Shown here one piece after another: positions 36,656 through 45,500 of a stretch of 64,000 nt of DNA; position 1 is the first letter of the stretch, and the number at the start of each line of letters is the position of its first letter. The position numbers were made by a program, and so were the translations under genes. Source of the DNA: Epiperipatus broadwayi (Eukaryota > Onychophora > Udeonychophora > Euonychophora > Peripatidae). The notes under the pieces were generated by a model, which had not been told where the DNA came from, did no database searches, and saw only the letters and a list, made by a program, of their open reading frames with translations. The stretch lies in assembly GCA_028023455.1 (NCBI GenBank), contig JAQFVV010000013.1, positions 13,840,258-13,904,257 of the forward strand, read 5' to 3'.

Positions 36656-37032
36656 AGACAAATTAAGCTCATCATCATCATAATAATCATCTTGAGAGAT
36701 TCAAGATGACAGAGTAAGGTAAATGATCCATTAAATTTAAATTCGAGAGTTTGTTACTTCACCAAATTACAAGGGGGAGCTTGAAAGTCTGTATTCAAAT
36801 ACCCTATATTAAATATGCATATAAAATTACACAAATATAATTATTTACAACAAAATATTCACTCCAAGATACATGACATACTGCATCTCTTTACTGACTT
36901 ATAGAAATGGCTACTTTTGAACTGAGCTTCATTCTCAATCATTGCTATAGCTCTCTTATCTAGTATTATGTTAAGTTTAATTACTGGAGTAACCAATAAC
37001 ATAGATTTTATATAATCAATCCTATAGCTTAT
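36656..37032. other. AT-rich, gene-free
   Basis: No feature recognised. The minus-strand ORF at 36859-37059 runs into the LTR and is not credible. Confidence 0.5.
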
Positions 37033-37037
37033 CTTAG

Positions 37038-37857
37038 TGCTGCGTCTTAAGACCAGCAAGTAAATAAATGGACAAAGGCAGAATTGAGATGGTAAGATTA
37101 TAGGTTAATACGAATAATTTTAACTATATACATTGCCTATTGTAGATGAATAAAATAATAAAAGGTCATGGTGACCTGCATATAATTTTCCTAGTCCTGC
37201 TTTTAGACTTACAGAGGCAGGAGTCTCTGACTTATAATTAACTCTCAGAACAATTAGTTCAAATTATGGGGGTTTATATACCCCTCAAGACTTCTGGAGT
37301 CTTTTACATTCCTAACCATATATGGTGTTTTCACATACACACAGTGTTTTTACATTTCTCACCATATATGGTATTTTACACAGTTTTCTGACCCTATAAG
37401 GTCAGCCGGGCTTTCTATGATTTAACAACATTGTAATTTTACACAATCGTTATACATAATTGCTATACAGTTATTCTTATTTTACATATTCATTATATTT
37501 TACAGTTATTACTTTTATTCTACATTTATTATTGTACTCTTATTATTATACAATTATTATTCTTATTTTACATACCCTTTTTATTATGCAATTATTACTT
37601 CTTATTTTACATATTCATTATACATTACAGTTGTCAGTTTTATTCTACATTATTATACTCTTATTATTATACAATTATTATTCTTAACACTCGCAAAGCG
37701 TATGCACAATTAGCTTTAAAGGCTGATATTTGAATGTATACAATTGTAAACATACGCTATATAACATAAATGCTTATATTCTTATTATTATACAATTATT
37801 ATTATTTTACATATTCATTATACATTATATATGTATACCTTGACCTTGAATACTGCA
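37038..37857 (-). repeat. 3' LTR of the Ty3-type element
   Basis: 820 bp, matching 39381-40060 from TGCTGCRTCTTAARACCAGC to CTTGAATACTGCA (plus strand). It is about 140 bp longer because of an extra TTA-rich segment near 37465-37500 and a hairpin-bearing insertion near 37689-37772. The point differences and indels between the LTRs mean the insertion is not very recent. Confidence 0.88.
37697..37758. repeat. 62-bp inverted-repeat insertion within the 3' LTR
   Basis: AGCGTATG (37697-37704) and CATACGCT (37751-37758) are perfect inverted ends, followed inward by CACAATT and CAATTGTAAA that extend the pairing. The sequence is absent from the other LTR. It could be a tiny MITE-like insertion or a relic present in an older LTR form. 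Confidence 0.5.
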
Positions 37858-38106
37858 CTCCTCCCCCCTCCAGAAATATGGTTTTTCACCTAACATAGTC
37901 TTTGAGTTGAGATGGTTGCTGGCAGTCTTTGCTGTGCTTCGCCAATTTGCTGTTTGTTGATGGTGGTTTCGATGCGCCAATTTTTGCTGTGCTATAAGTA
38001 CTTTCCGAGGTTTTGTTACAATAGGTTTTCCTCTTTCTCTTAACTCTATCTCTACAGGTGAGGTTTTTAGTTTTCCTGGTTGTTTTTTGAACAAGCTGGG
38101 GTAATT
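37825..38106 (-). pseudogene. pol N-terminal stub of the LTR element
   Basis: In a shifted frame right after protease the sequence reads NYPSLFKKQPGKLK, then SPVEIELRERGKPIVTKPRK. This is the stretch that precedes the reverse transcriptase palm in Ty3-type pol (F..F..GLG followed by H-x-I-x-L..A.PV..K.R). It then runs into QQKLAHRNHHQQTANW without any palm motif and ends at the polypurine tract. The deletion junction is probably near 38010. This ORF overlaps the 3' LTR at its end. Confidence 0.6.
37858..37871 (-). other. Polypurine tract of the LTR element
   Basis: On the minus strand this is GGAGGGGGGAGGAG, ending immediately before the TG of the 3' LTR. It is the expected primer site for plus-strand DNA synthesis and confirms the element's orientation. 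Confidence 0.85.
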
Positions 38107-39242
38107 ATTTTTGACTTGCGGATTCTATATTGATTTTTTTTATAACGCATATTTTTATGCCTAGGGGCGCAAACCACTCATGGCCAATTATTGGGTTAAT
38201 ATCTCCATTCACGATATATATTGGTAGTATTTCTTTAGTTTTCGGTGTTTCAACCTTTACATTTGCAACTCCTAATATCCTTATGGGATTTTTATTAGCA
38301 TCCCAGGCCTTGAATTGAGTCTTCTCTACCCTTGGAGGGAATTTTAAATTCTGGATTAGTCTTTCCCAATCTTTACTCTTTATCAGTGATTTTCCTGCTC
38401 TGCTATCAATTTTCATGGTTATTGGCTTGCCGATTAGTTTTACATTTATTGTAATTTGATCAGAATCATCTATAGTAGCACTTTTTATGTAGCTACTTTC
38501 CATCGCTTTGCACAAAAATTCTCTGTTTGGCTTTGTATGGTCATACCATCTTTCAGGATACTCGGTTATTTTCTGATAACTTTCACTTTCTGGTAAACTG
38601 CAATCATGGGCTTTGTGGCTGATTTTTCTACATCGGTAACATTTAATTTATCGGTTTTGGGTTTAACTCCAAACATTTTAAATATTGTAGTTTGAAGTGG
38701 TTCTGGTCTCCTGAAACTTCTGAACTCTCTCACTTGGTCAAGCAGCAGTTCATAAGCTGTTCCATTTCTGATAGCTTCTTCATAGGTTACATCTTTTATT
38801 GCCAATAAGATTTGCCTGGTCATCAATTATTCCGTATAATAGCTGTTCTAGAAGAGCTTCCTCTAAATATTTACCGTAAAGGCATGGCTTTGCCATCTCT
38901 CTTAAACCAAATATCATATTCTTTTATTTTCTCATTCTTTCTTTGCCTTCTGCCTCTAAAGTGCAATCGAGCAACAAACTTGGATGGTTGGGGATTGAAA
39001 TATTCATTTAGCTGTGTCACGAGCTCATCGTATTTCTGCATCTCCGGCGAATTTCCACATAGTTTGTTTGCTATTTCGATTACCCTCTGGCCCACAAAGC
39101 AAAGTAATGAGGCTACTTTTACAGTATTCTCGGTAATACTATTTAGTAAAAAGTAGTTTTTGATCCTCTGAACATACAGTAGCCAATCACTCGGACTTTC
39201 TACATTAAATTCGCAAATCCCAACTTGTGATATGCTTGCCAT
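38105..39242 (-). pseudogene. gag and protease of the LTR element, frameshifted
   Basis: Gag starts MASISQVGICEF at 39242 and reads 123 codons including SDWLLYVQRIKNYF and KYDELVTQLNEYF, typical of Ty3 gag in animals. After a frameshift near 38870 a short frame reads LEEALLEQLLYGIIDDQ. Another frameshift leads to ORF 38826-38566 (ILLAIKDVTYEEAIRNG). A third frame carries the zinc knuckle CYRCRKISHKAHDC at 38641-38600 (exact CX2CX4HX4C) and continues without a stop into protease. The protease active site reads MKIDSRAGKSLI at about 38416-38381, where the family has D-S/T-G-A: the aspartate is kept but the glycine is arginine. The C-terminal IIGHEW word resembles the second protease motif (ILG.D.L). 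At least three lesions make it non-functional. Confidence 0.8.
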
Positions 39243-39362
39243 TTCTTTGTTGATTCAAATTCACTTGCTGTTTAGGCAATTATTTCCAGATTTGATCCTA
39301 TGATGACCAAGCAATTTTTTAATGTAGTTCCATTCCTGTATTGACTGCACTTTCTTTCAGAT

Positions 39363-39380
39363 TCGATTCCTGTGTCAATA
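39363..39380 (-). other. Probable tRNA primer-binding site
   Basis: Directly inside the 5' LTR the minus strand reads TATTGACACAGGAATCGA. Its complement, TTCGATTCCTGTGTCA, has the form of a tRNA T-arm and acceptor end. The usual first bases TGG read TAT, so it is either mutated or offset. The tRNA is not identified. Confidence 0.45.
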
Positions 39381-40060
39381 TGCTGCATCTTAAAACCAGC
39401 AAGTAAATAAATGGACAAAGGCGAATTGAGATGGTAAGATTATAGTTTAATACGAATAATTTTAACTATATACATTGCCTATTGTAGGAAAATAAAATAA
39501 TAAAAAGTCATGGTGACCTGCATATAATTTTCCAAGTCCTGCTTTTGGACTTACAGAGGCAGGAGTCTCTGACTTATAATTAACTCTCAGAACAATTAGA
39601 TCAGGTTATGGGGTTTATATACCCCTCAAGACTTCTGGAGTCTTTTACATTCCTAACCATATATGGTGTTTTCACATACACGCAGTGTTTTTACATTTCT
39701 CACCATATATGGTATTTTACACAGTTTTCTGTCCCTATAAAATCAGCTGGGCTTTCTATGATTTAACAACATTGTAATTTTACACAATCGTTATACATAA
39801 TATTTTACAGTTATTACTTTTATTCTACATTTATTATTGTACTCTTATTATTATATAATTATTATTCTTATTTTACATACCTTTTTATTATACAAATTAT
39901 TCATTATACATTACAGTTATCAGTTTTATTCTACATTATTATACTCTTATTATTATACAATTATTCTTATTTTACATACTCTTATTATTATACAATTATT
40001 ATTATTATTTTACATATTCATTATAAATTACATATGTATACCTTGACCTTGAATACTGCA
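39381..40060 (-). repeat. 5' LTR of the Ty3-type element
   Basis: 680 bp. On the minus strand it begins TGCAGTATTCAAGGTCAAGG and ends AAGATGCAGCA. Much of it is ATTATT/TACAAT low-complexity DNA, plus a GC-richer end with ACCATATATGG-type palindromes. The ORF at 39837-40046 is a product of that low complexity. Confidence 0.88.
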
Positions 40061-40065
40061 CTTAG

Positions 40066-40218
40066 TTTTTTCATTACAAGGAAATTAAACCAATCATTTT
40101 ATTTCATTAAGATGTTTCTGATCACATATAAAAAAATTAGAAAGTGTTAATGAAAGTGATTAGAAGATTGAAACTTTATTTAATTGTATCTCATAGATAT
40201 ACATATATAATAAATGTA
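40066..40218. other. Spacer
   Basis: Short AT-rich spacer. Confidence 0.5.
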
Positions 40219-40802
40219 ATAATGCTCAAGTCTAAATGGGTTTATAAGTAACCATTAGAAACCAGTAAACACTTAGACAATCCCAACATAGATAATCTCA
40301 AACTATTGTCAAGGCAATATCTTTTAATCTCACCTTTATTTATGGTCCCATATATTTATATAGATACTAAAGATTGCAACTTGACCACATAGATTGAAAT
40401 TATTGATATAAAGAACTTTAAATAAACCCTTTTAAACAGATAAATATAACCTGTTCTCAATGCAGACTAATAAATAGTCGTCAATGATAACATTACAAAT
40501 TGCAATTATAATTTTCCAAATTACAGCTAAAGTATTATTTAAATAATAAGTGTGATAATGCTCAAGGCTAAATGAATTTATAAGTAACCATTAGAAACAG
40601 GCCTACACTTAGACAATCCCAATATAGATAACAATCGACAATATCAAACTGTTGTCAAGGCAATCTCCTTTAAACAATAACCTTTATTTATGGTTTTATG
40701 TCCACCTTTATTGTTAAAAGGTTTCTTTGACAACAGTTTGAGATTGTTGATTGCTATCTATATTGGGATTGTCTAAGTGTTGACTGGTTTCTAATGTTTA
40801 TA
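40219..40802. repeat. Direct and inverted repeat cluster R3
   Basis: A block with AATGCTCAAG.CTAAATG, TTTATAAGTAACCATTAGAA, ACACTTAGACAATCCCAA, TATAGATAA, CTGTTGTCAAGGCAAT and CCTTTATTTATGG occurs at about 40219-40355 and 40549-40690, and inverted at 40701-40797. The last two form an imperfect palindrome with roughly 95-bp arms. A fourth copy lies at 52395-52495, just upstream of a Penelope-like pair. The shared placement suggests R3 is a piece of a Penelope-like element or a frequent companion. Confidence 0.75.
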
Positions 40803-41502
40803 TATATTGTAACGTATGAAAAATAGAGCTGCTTTAACCTAACCTAGAGATGCAGGTAGAGAGGGTTCGAACCTCACCTACTCCTCCAGATTACGACTAA
40901 GTGACTTACTTCCCAAATTTCACTAGAATTTTTTCTTCATGTATGCCCGGTGGTTAGGGAGAATTGAGATCCTAAAGGGGAATTTTAACAAAAGAAAAAT
41001 CAGGTTTAGACTATATATTGACACAGACAAGATATTGATGAGATTAGTGAATGAAAGTTTACTGTTCAATTAAAAGAATGACAATTTGAAGAAATAATTA
41101 ACAAAACAAATGTTGATATGCATTAGAAAGGTCTACTTAATTGATATGCATTAGAAAGGTCCACTTAATCTGATGAAACAATAGTACGATAATTACATAA
41201 CAGTATTGGACTTAGTCAATAACTGGGTGCTTTACTTTAAAGGAGGGATACAGAAAAACATAACTCTAGGGTAAAATTACAAAAAAAAATGACAATTGAT
41301 TAAAAAAAAACTAGTCAAATAGATTAAGGCCATATTCAAATATAGCCTGCATTTAAACAACAAAGTAAAGACCCCCCCCCCACATTTCTCAGACTTACTT
41401 AGTAATATTTTGAGCATATTACAAAGTTAAGGTTTTATCTATAATGAAATTAAACATTACTGTGGTCCTTGGTAATTTAATTGGATGAGATTAGAAGCAA
41501 GT
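40803..41502. other. Unassigned region with a short tandem duplication
   Basis: GGTTCGAACCT (about 40867-40877) looks like a polymerase III B box, but no A box or stem set accompanies it. TGATATGCATTAGAAAGGTC with ACTTAAT is duplicated at about 41113-41168 (28-bp unit). A C-run lies near 41371. No gene seen. Confidence 0.4.
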
Positions 41503-41770
41503 CTCGAAGGCACAATTTTTTTTTATGCATATGGCTAACTTGAGGTCTGGATAGTACCCCGGGTCTAACACAAGGGTTAGAGAAATGAAACTTGTTCATC
41601 TCAGCATGATCCGAGTTCAGGACCGGATATATGTGCTTGTGTCCAGTAGTAATATTCGAAGAAGGATCAAGATCCACTTTATCATTAGTGGCAATCTCGG
41701 AGCGGTGTTAGCCTATGAATCAAAGACGACAGGAACTTCGGATATGTGCCGAGACCCGGTCAACTGACCG
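41503..41770. other. GC-richer island, unidentified
   Basis: About 260 bp of much more balanced composition than its surroundings, with short ORFs on both strands (41477-41677 minus, 41585-41767 plus). It contains GATCCGAGTTCAGGACCGGA and GCCGAGACCCGGTCAACTGA. It could be a decayed transposon, an old exon or a structured RNA. I recognise none of these. Confidence 0.35.
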
Positions 41771-43520
41771 TTAACTTTAAAAATCTTAGGTAAAATATAT
41801 GTATATGAAATAATATGACTTCAAAAATCTTTCTGAGACTGAGAGAATATCTACAATTAGAAATAATTACTTTGCACCTTTTCTAACACTAAAATATATA
41901 AAAAGATAGGTATATTAATTAAACACTATTTAACTAGTTTACCCTTAGAGTTAATGAAGATTTAATATTTTTAATTTACACATATATAACTGTACCGTAC
42001 CCTCTCTTATATTTAATTAAATTATAAAATGCTTAAGCTATATCTGTTTTAGACAAATAGATATATATTAGTAAAACCCAGATTGACTTTAAGAGAGTAT
42101 AAAAAAAAAGATTGGACCATTCTTATAAAATGCATAAAAATTGAACATTTTAATATATATACTCGAATGTCAGTTTCTTTTATATTTCTAAGTATAAATT
42201 AAAAGAAACATTGAATTACTTTCTATAAACAATAAAGACAATTGGGTGTTCTGCTTTCTCTCTCATTCTAATATATATATCTTTAAGAAAATTAGCGAAA
42301 TCAATACGGGAGAGAATTGGAAGGAGGAAATTTATTCAAAGAGTTTTAATAAATCTGAAATATTCCCGTATTTAGTATCGGATAAATAGAAATAAATGAA
42401 ATTAGATTATTTCTCACGTCCAGTTTCTCTAGTATACATATATATGTTTATGGCAAACAATAAGAAAGAAATCGTGTTTCTTTCTTTTTTTAAAAAAAAA
42501 AAATACTAGTATAAAATTCCAGTAATGGATAATGGCAATCCATTAACAAAAAAAAAAAAGATTTACGTATATATTAATAGGACCAAGAATTGCCATTATA
42601 CTGGTCAAATAAAAAAATAACAATGAAAAGGTTAAAAATTCTCAGACTATATATATATCAACACATTATAATTATAACATAAATGACTTAAGTTTACAGT
42701 TTAAGCCAAACATAGAATACAAGTGAAAAATTAAAATTACCGGTAATGATTTAAGATTGCCTACATCTTTATTAAATGGCCATGAAGACATTCTGATCAG
42801 CAGTTAGTACTGATACTTTAGGTGATTTCTGTCCTGGTTATCCATTTATGGAAGCAGGAAATTGTCAGGCAAAATTATTCTGGCATACCACCTTTCTGGT
42901 GTTACATCTTTTCAAGCTCCAGCAGACAGAAAAAAACAATTGGGAGATAGAGGGAAAAGTCTACCATTTTTCTTATAGCACCCATTTTAAGTTCTTTTCT
43001 TCTTGTCTATAGAATGCTAGTTTGAGAATTTATTCAGCAAGAAGCTAAGATATTTTCTTGATTGCAGAGAGTTCTTCCCCCAAAAAAATTAATTTTATTT
43101 CTTTTCCAATAAAATATCGTTGTGACTGATTTCAGTCCACGCTGTAGAGCTGAGCCAGGTAAAAGAGAGCCAACAATAGATAAGTTCTCAATTTATGCTT
43201 AGCTTGTTCGCCATTTTGCATTCCAACCCCCATTGTTCTGCTTATTTTTTAATTGCTGTATTTTTTAATTATTTATTCTTATCTAACTAATCTTTTTGTC
43301 TAATGAGTTCTAGAAATTTTATTTTGTTATCTAAAATAAAATCTTTTTCATTTTATTTTCTAAAATTTACGGAATATTTTTAGAGCTTTTACTTACTTTA
43401 AATTTAGTCTACATTCATTGTGGTTGGACTCAGGGTCTTAGTTAAACCACAGTGAATGGTGCAGCAAACATATATATATATATTCCATGTGTATATATGT
43501 ACAGCTTCAATATATATATA
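41771..43520. other. AT-rich, gene-free
   Basis: No gene or named repeat recognised. TA-rich runs lie near 43471-43483 and 43510-43526. Confidence 0.5.
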
Positions 43521-44740
43521 TATATAAAATCAAAATTACCCCAAATCCAAAACTCAACCAAACTAGCCAAGAAAATAAAATCTCAAACACTACCAATGGT
43601 TTTACTGCTACAAACAGGCTTTTCCAAGTGTAAAAAACTACAAAATAACATATTTAAATTAAACATTACCCACAATTCCATCCATCCTTAATATTAAAGA
43701 ACTTTTAAGTAAATAATATCTCTCTGATAATTTTCTTTTTAAAAATAAAAAAAGAAAATTATCAGAGAGATATTATTTTATACAATCGATATGTTGATGA
43801 TGTTTTTGTTTGTGAAAAGCCAAATGCTATTAATGATTTGTTTAATGAATTAAATAATATAAAGGGCTTAAAGTGGATTAAAACAGACGAAAATTCAATG
43901 AGTGTTCAATTTTTAGATCTCAAGATAACTAGAAACAAGGATAAATTGGATTACTATATGACTCTTAAACCAATAGCAAAAAGAGGATATATTCCATATG
44001 AATCAAAAGTACCAATGTCACATAAAATGGTAGGTTTGAAATCCTTTTTATTTAGAAATGATAACCTTTGTAAATATGCATCAGATAAAACTAAAAATAT
44101 TGAAATTTATTATAATGAATTGTTAAATGTTGGATACAATTATCATTGTGTTTATTATACTGTTAAAAATTTTATTTCTAAATATAAAAATATTAATAAT
44201 AATGTTAATTCTTCTGATAAAAAACTGTGGATATCAATACCATATATTTTGAATCAACAGGCAAGTTTCATTAAGAAAATTTATAAAGGAATATGTGATA
44301 TTGCATTTTATGCACCACCGGCATTAAATAAATTAATAAACAATTCAAAAGATAAAACTTTATTGATAAATAAAAATTGTATCATTTACAAATGGACATG
44401 TAGCTGTGGCAGTGGATATATAGGTGAATCAAGGTGCACATTGGAAAAAAAAACAAAAGAACACTTATTATTATTTAAAAGGTTACAAAACAAAATTTTA
44501 AAAATAATGATACTATATCAGCTTCTGTGGTTTCAATTTTATTTATAACAATATAAAAATATTGGAAACTGAAAGAAATAATAATAAAAGGAAAATTAAA
44601 GAGGCGATGTTAATATATAAATATAAGCAATATTTAATTAATAGGCAAGCAGCAAATGTTAAGATCAGAGAATTATGGAAAAGTTGACATCATGGAATTA
44701 TGGGAAAGCTGACATTTTAAAAGTGATAGTTGACAAAGCT
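43521..44740 (+). mobile_element. Penelope-like element with a head-to-head inverted partial copy
   Basis: The right arm (43749-44740, +) runs from the reverse transcriptase motif C through linker and GIY-YIG to a 3' end. The left arm (43521-43740, -) carries the same 25-30 bases of reverse transcriptase fused to a PLE 3' end like that at 52640-52810, and lacks everything between. The arms meet in a perfect 30-bp palindrome (43711-43740 with 43749-43778, 8-bp loop). Inverted partial copies at the 5' end are known for Penelope-like elements. Here the left arm also has a large internal deletion. Confidence 0.75.
43749..44548 (+). pseudogene. PLE reverse transcriptase end, linker and GIY-YIG domain
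   Basis: The open frame extends upstream of the first ATG (43838) to the palindrome. It begins with LYNRYVDDVFVCEKPN, the reverse transcriptase motif C (YVDD codons near 43788-43799). It continues through VQFLDLKITRN (thumb boundary), the linker words MVGLKSFLFRND and NIEIYYNELL, and APPALNKLINNSKD, to IIYKWTCSCGSGYIGES at about 44385-44430, a GIY-YIG signature. After 44548 a frameshifted tail reads ILETERNNNKRKIKEAML, the usual PLE C-terminus. Everything upstream of motif C is lost. Confidence 0.82.
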
Positions 44741-44920
44741 ACAATTAGTTGAAAGTGCTTCTAAGTGACGGTTATACATATATTTTTTTTATAAACTTTT
44801 AAGTACCATATTTTCAAATATTTATTTATAAATTTACGTATATTATTTGGAAGAAATACAGACATCGATTTGTAATATTATATATATATAATATTTGTCT
44901 AAATCACATGTTAATAAATT
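44741..44920. other. AT-rich spacer
   Basis: Follows the PLE tail. No feature recognised. Confidence 0.45.
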
Positions 44921-44992
44921 GGTAATAATTGAAAGTTTGCTGTCTGAGAGACAATCGGCATGTGAAAGACTAAAAAACTTTCAATTATTACC
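44921..44992. repeat. 18-bp perfect inverted repeat (hairpin)
   Basis: GGTAATAATTGAAAGTTT (44921-44938) pairs perfectly with 44975-44992 around a 36-nt loop that is GC-richer than the flanks (CTGTCTGAGAGACAATCGG). It separates the Penelope-like element from the retrozyme dimer. It may be a small inverted-repeat element of about 72 bp or the product of palindromic integration. Confidence 0.7.
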
Positions 44993-45095
44993 TATATAAT
45001 GTAGGGGATAGGAGATTTGAACCAGCTTTTCAAGCTCTCTTCATTTATCCACTCTATCTCATATAACCAATATCCATGACCACATATGTGATAAA

Positions 45096-45163
45096 GATAA
45101 TGATCCCTCAATATATATATTTCGGGCTGAACCAGCACTCATCAGTTTGTCCAGATCATCATC
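45096..45163 (-). ncRNA. Hammerhead ribozyme, family I, dimer unit 1
   Basis: On the minus strand, outer helix I is GATGATGATC (45163-45154) paired with GATCATTATC (45105-45096), ten pairs with one G-U. Core CTGATGA is 45145-45139. Helix II is GTGCTG/CAGCCC around loop GTT, with one U-C mismatch. GAAA (45123-45120) is intact. Helix III is an AU-alternating hairpin ending in UA as cleavage site. Inner helix I, CCAA/TTGG in other copies, is weakened here to ACAAA opposite TTGAGG. The core matches consensus. Confidence 0.7.
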
Positions 45164-45270
45164 TCTCTCTCAGACACATATATAATCAGTGCTCAGTTTA
45201 TATTAAGATAGTAAATATTCAAATTTTAATCAACATATAACCAATACCCATGACCACATATATGCGATAA

Positions 45271-45344
45271 TGATAAATGATTCCTCAATATATATATATA
45301 TTTCGGGCTGAACCAGCACTCATCAGTTTGTCCGGATCATCATC
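45271..45344 (-). ncRNA. Hammerhead ribozyme, family I, dimer unit 2
   Basis: Same architecture as unit 1: CTGATGA (45326-45320), helix II as in unit 1, GAAA (45304-45301), a slightly longer AU helix III, and outer helix I using GATGATGATC (45344-45335). The 3' strand of outer helix I has a small insertion (GAATCATTTATC), so pairing is less regular. Core bases are intact. Confidence 0.68.
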
Positions 45345-45500
45345 TCTCTCTCACACACATATATAATCAGTGCTCAGTTTATATTAAGATAGTAAATATT
45401 CAAATTTTAATCAACAGGTTTCAATCTACACCCTTCAACTCTACAACTGTCCATACAATTGAAAATCTGATGATGGTATGCCTAAATCCCTTGCTGATGG

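Larger units (their letters stand above)
37038..40060 (-). mobile_element. Ty3-type LTR retrotransposon, internally deleted
   Basis: A 3,023-bp element on the minus strand with a 5' LTR (39381-40060), gag, protease, the first part of pol and a 3' LTR (37038-37857). Both LTRs start TG and end CA. The element is flanked by CTTAG on both sides (37033-37037 and 40061-40065), a 5-bp target duplication, so the ends are original. The internal region is only about 1.5 kb. Reverse transcriptase catalytic core, RNase H and integrase are absent, so it cannot move by itself but could have been mobilised in trans. Gag and protease are frameshifted. The gag-protease-pol order fits Ty3/gypsy; BEL or copia are less likely. 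Confidence 0.88.
45000..45500 (-). mobile_element. Hammerhead retrozyme-like tandem dimer, family I
   Basis: Two head-to-tail units on the minus strand. The ribozyme core TCATCAG (plus strand) lies at 45139-45145 and 45320-45326, 181 bp apart. Each unit includes ACCAATAYCCATGACCACAT, the ribozyme, CACATATATAATCAGTGCTC and AGTTTATATTAAGATAG, with very few differences between units. Flanking parts (about 45415-45500 and 45000-45060) match the ends of the element at 13800-14165. Tandem units of this size with one type I hammerhead each are the hallmark of metazoan retrozymes, which are transcribed, self-cleaved and circularised, and copied back by another element's reverse transcriptase. A nearby Penelope-like element makes that enzyme class a plausible donor, but this is inference. 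No ORF is present. Confidence 0.75.

Noticed and set aside
40867-40877. tRNA gene suggested by GGTTCGAACCT
   Set aside because: Only a B-box-like word; no A box, acceptor stem or anticodon arm can be placed around it.
44941-44975. Possible extra hammerhead in the hairpin loop (CTGTCTGAGAGAC...GAAAGAC)
   Set aside because: CTGAGAG does not fit CUGANGA, and no helix II with the following GAAA can be drawn with correct spacing.
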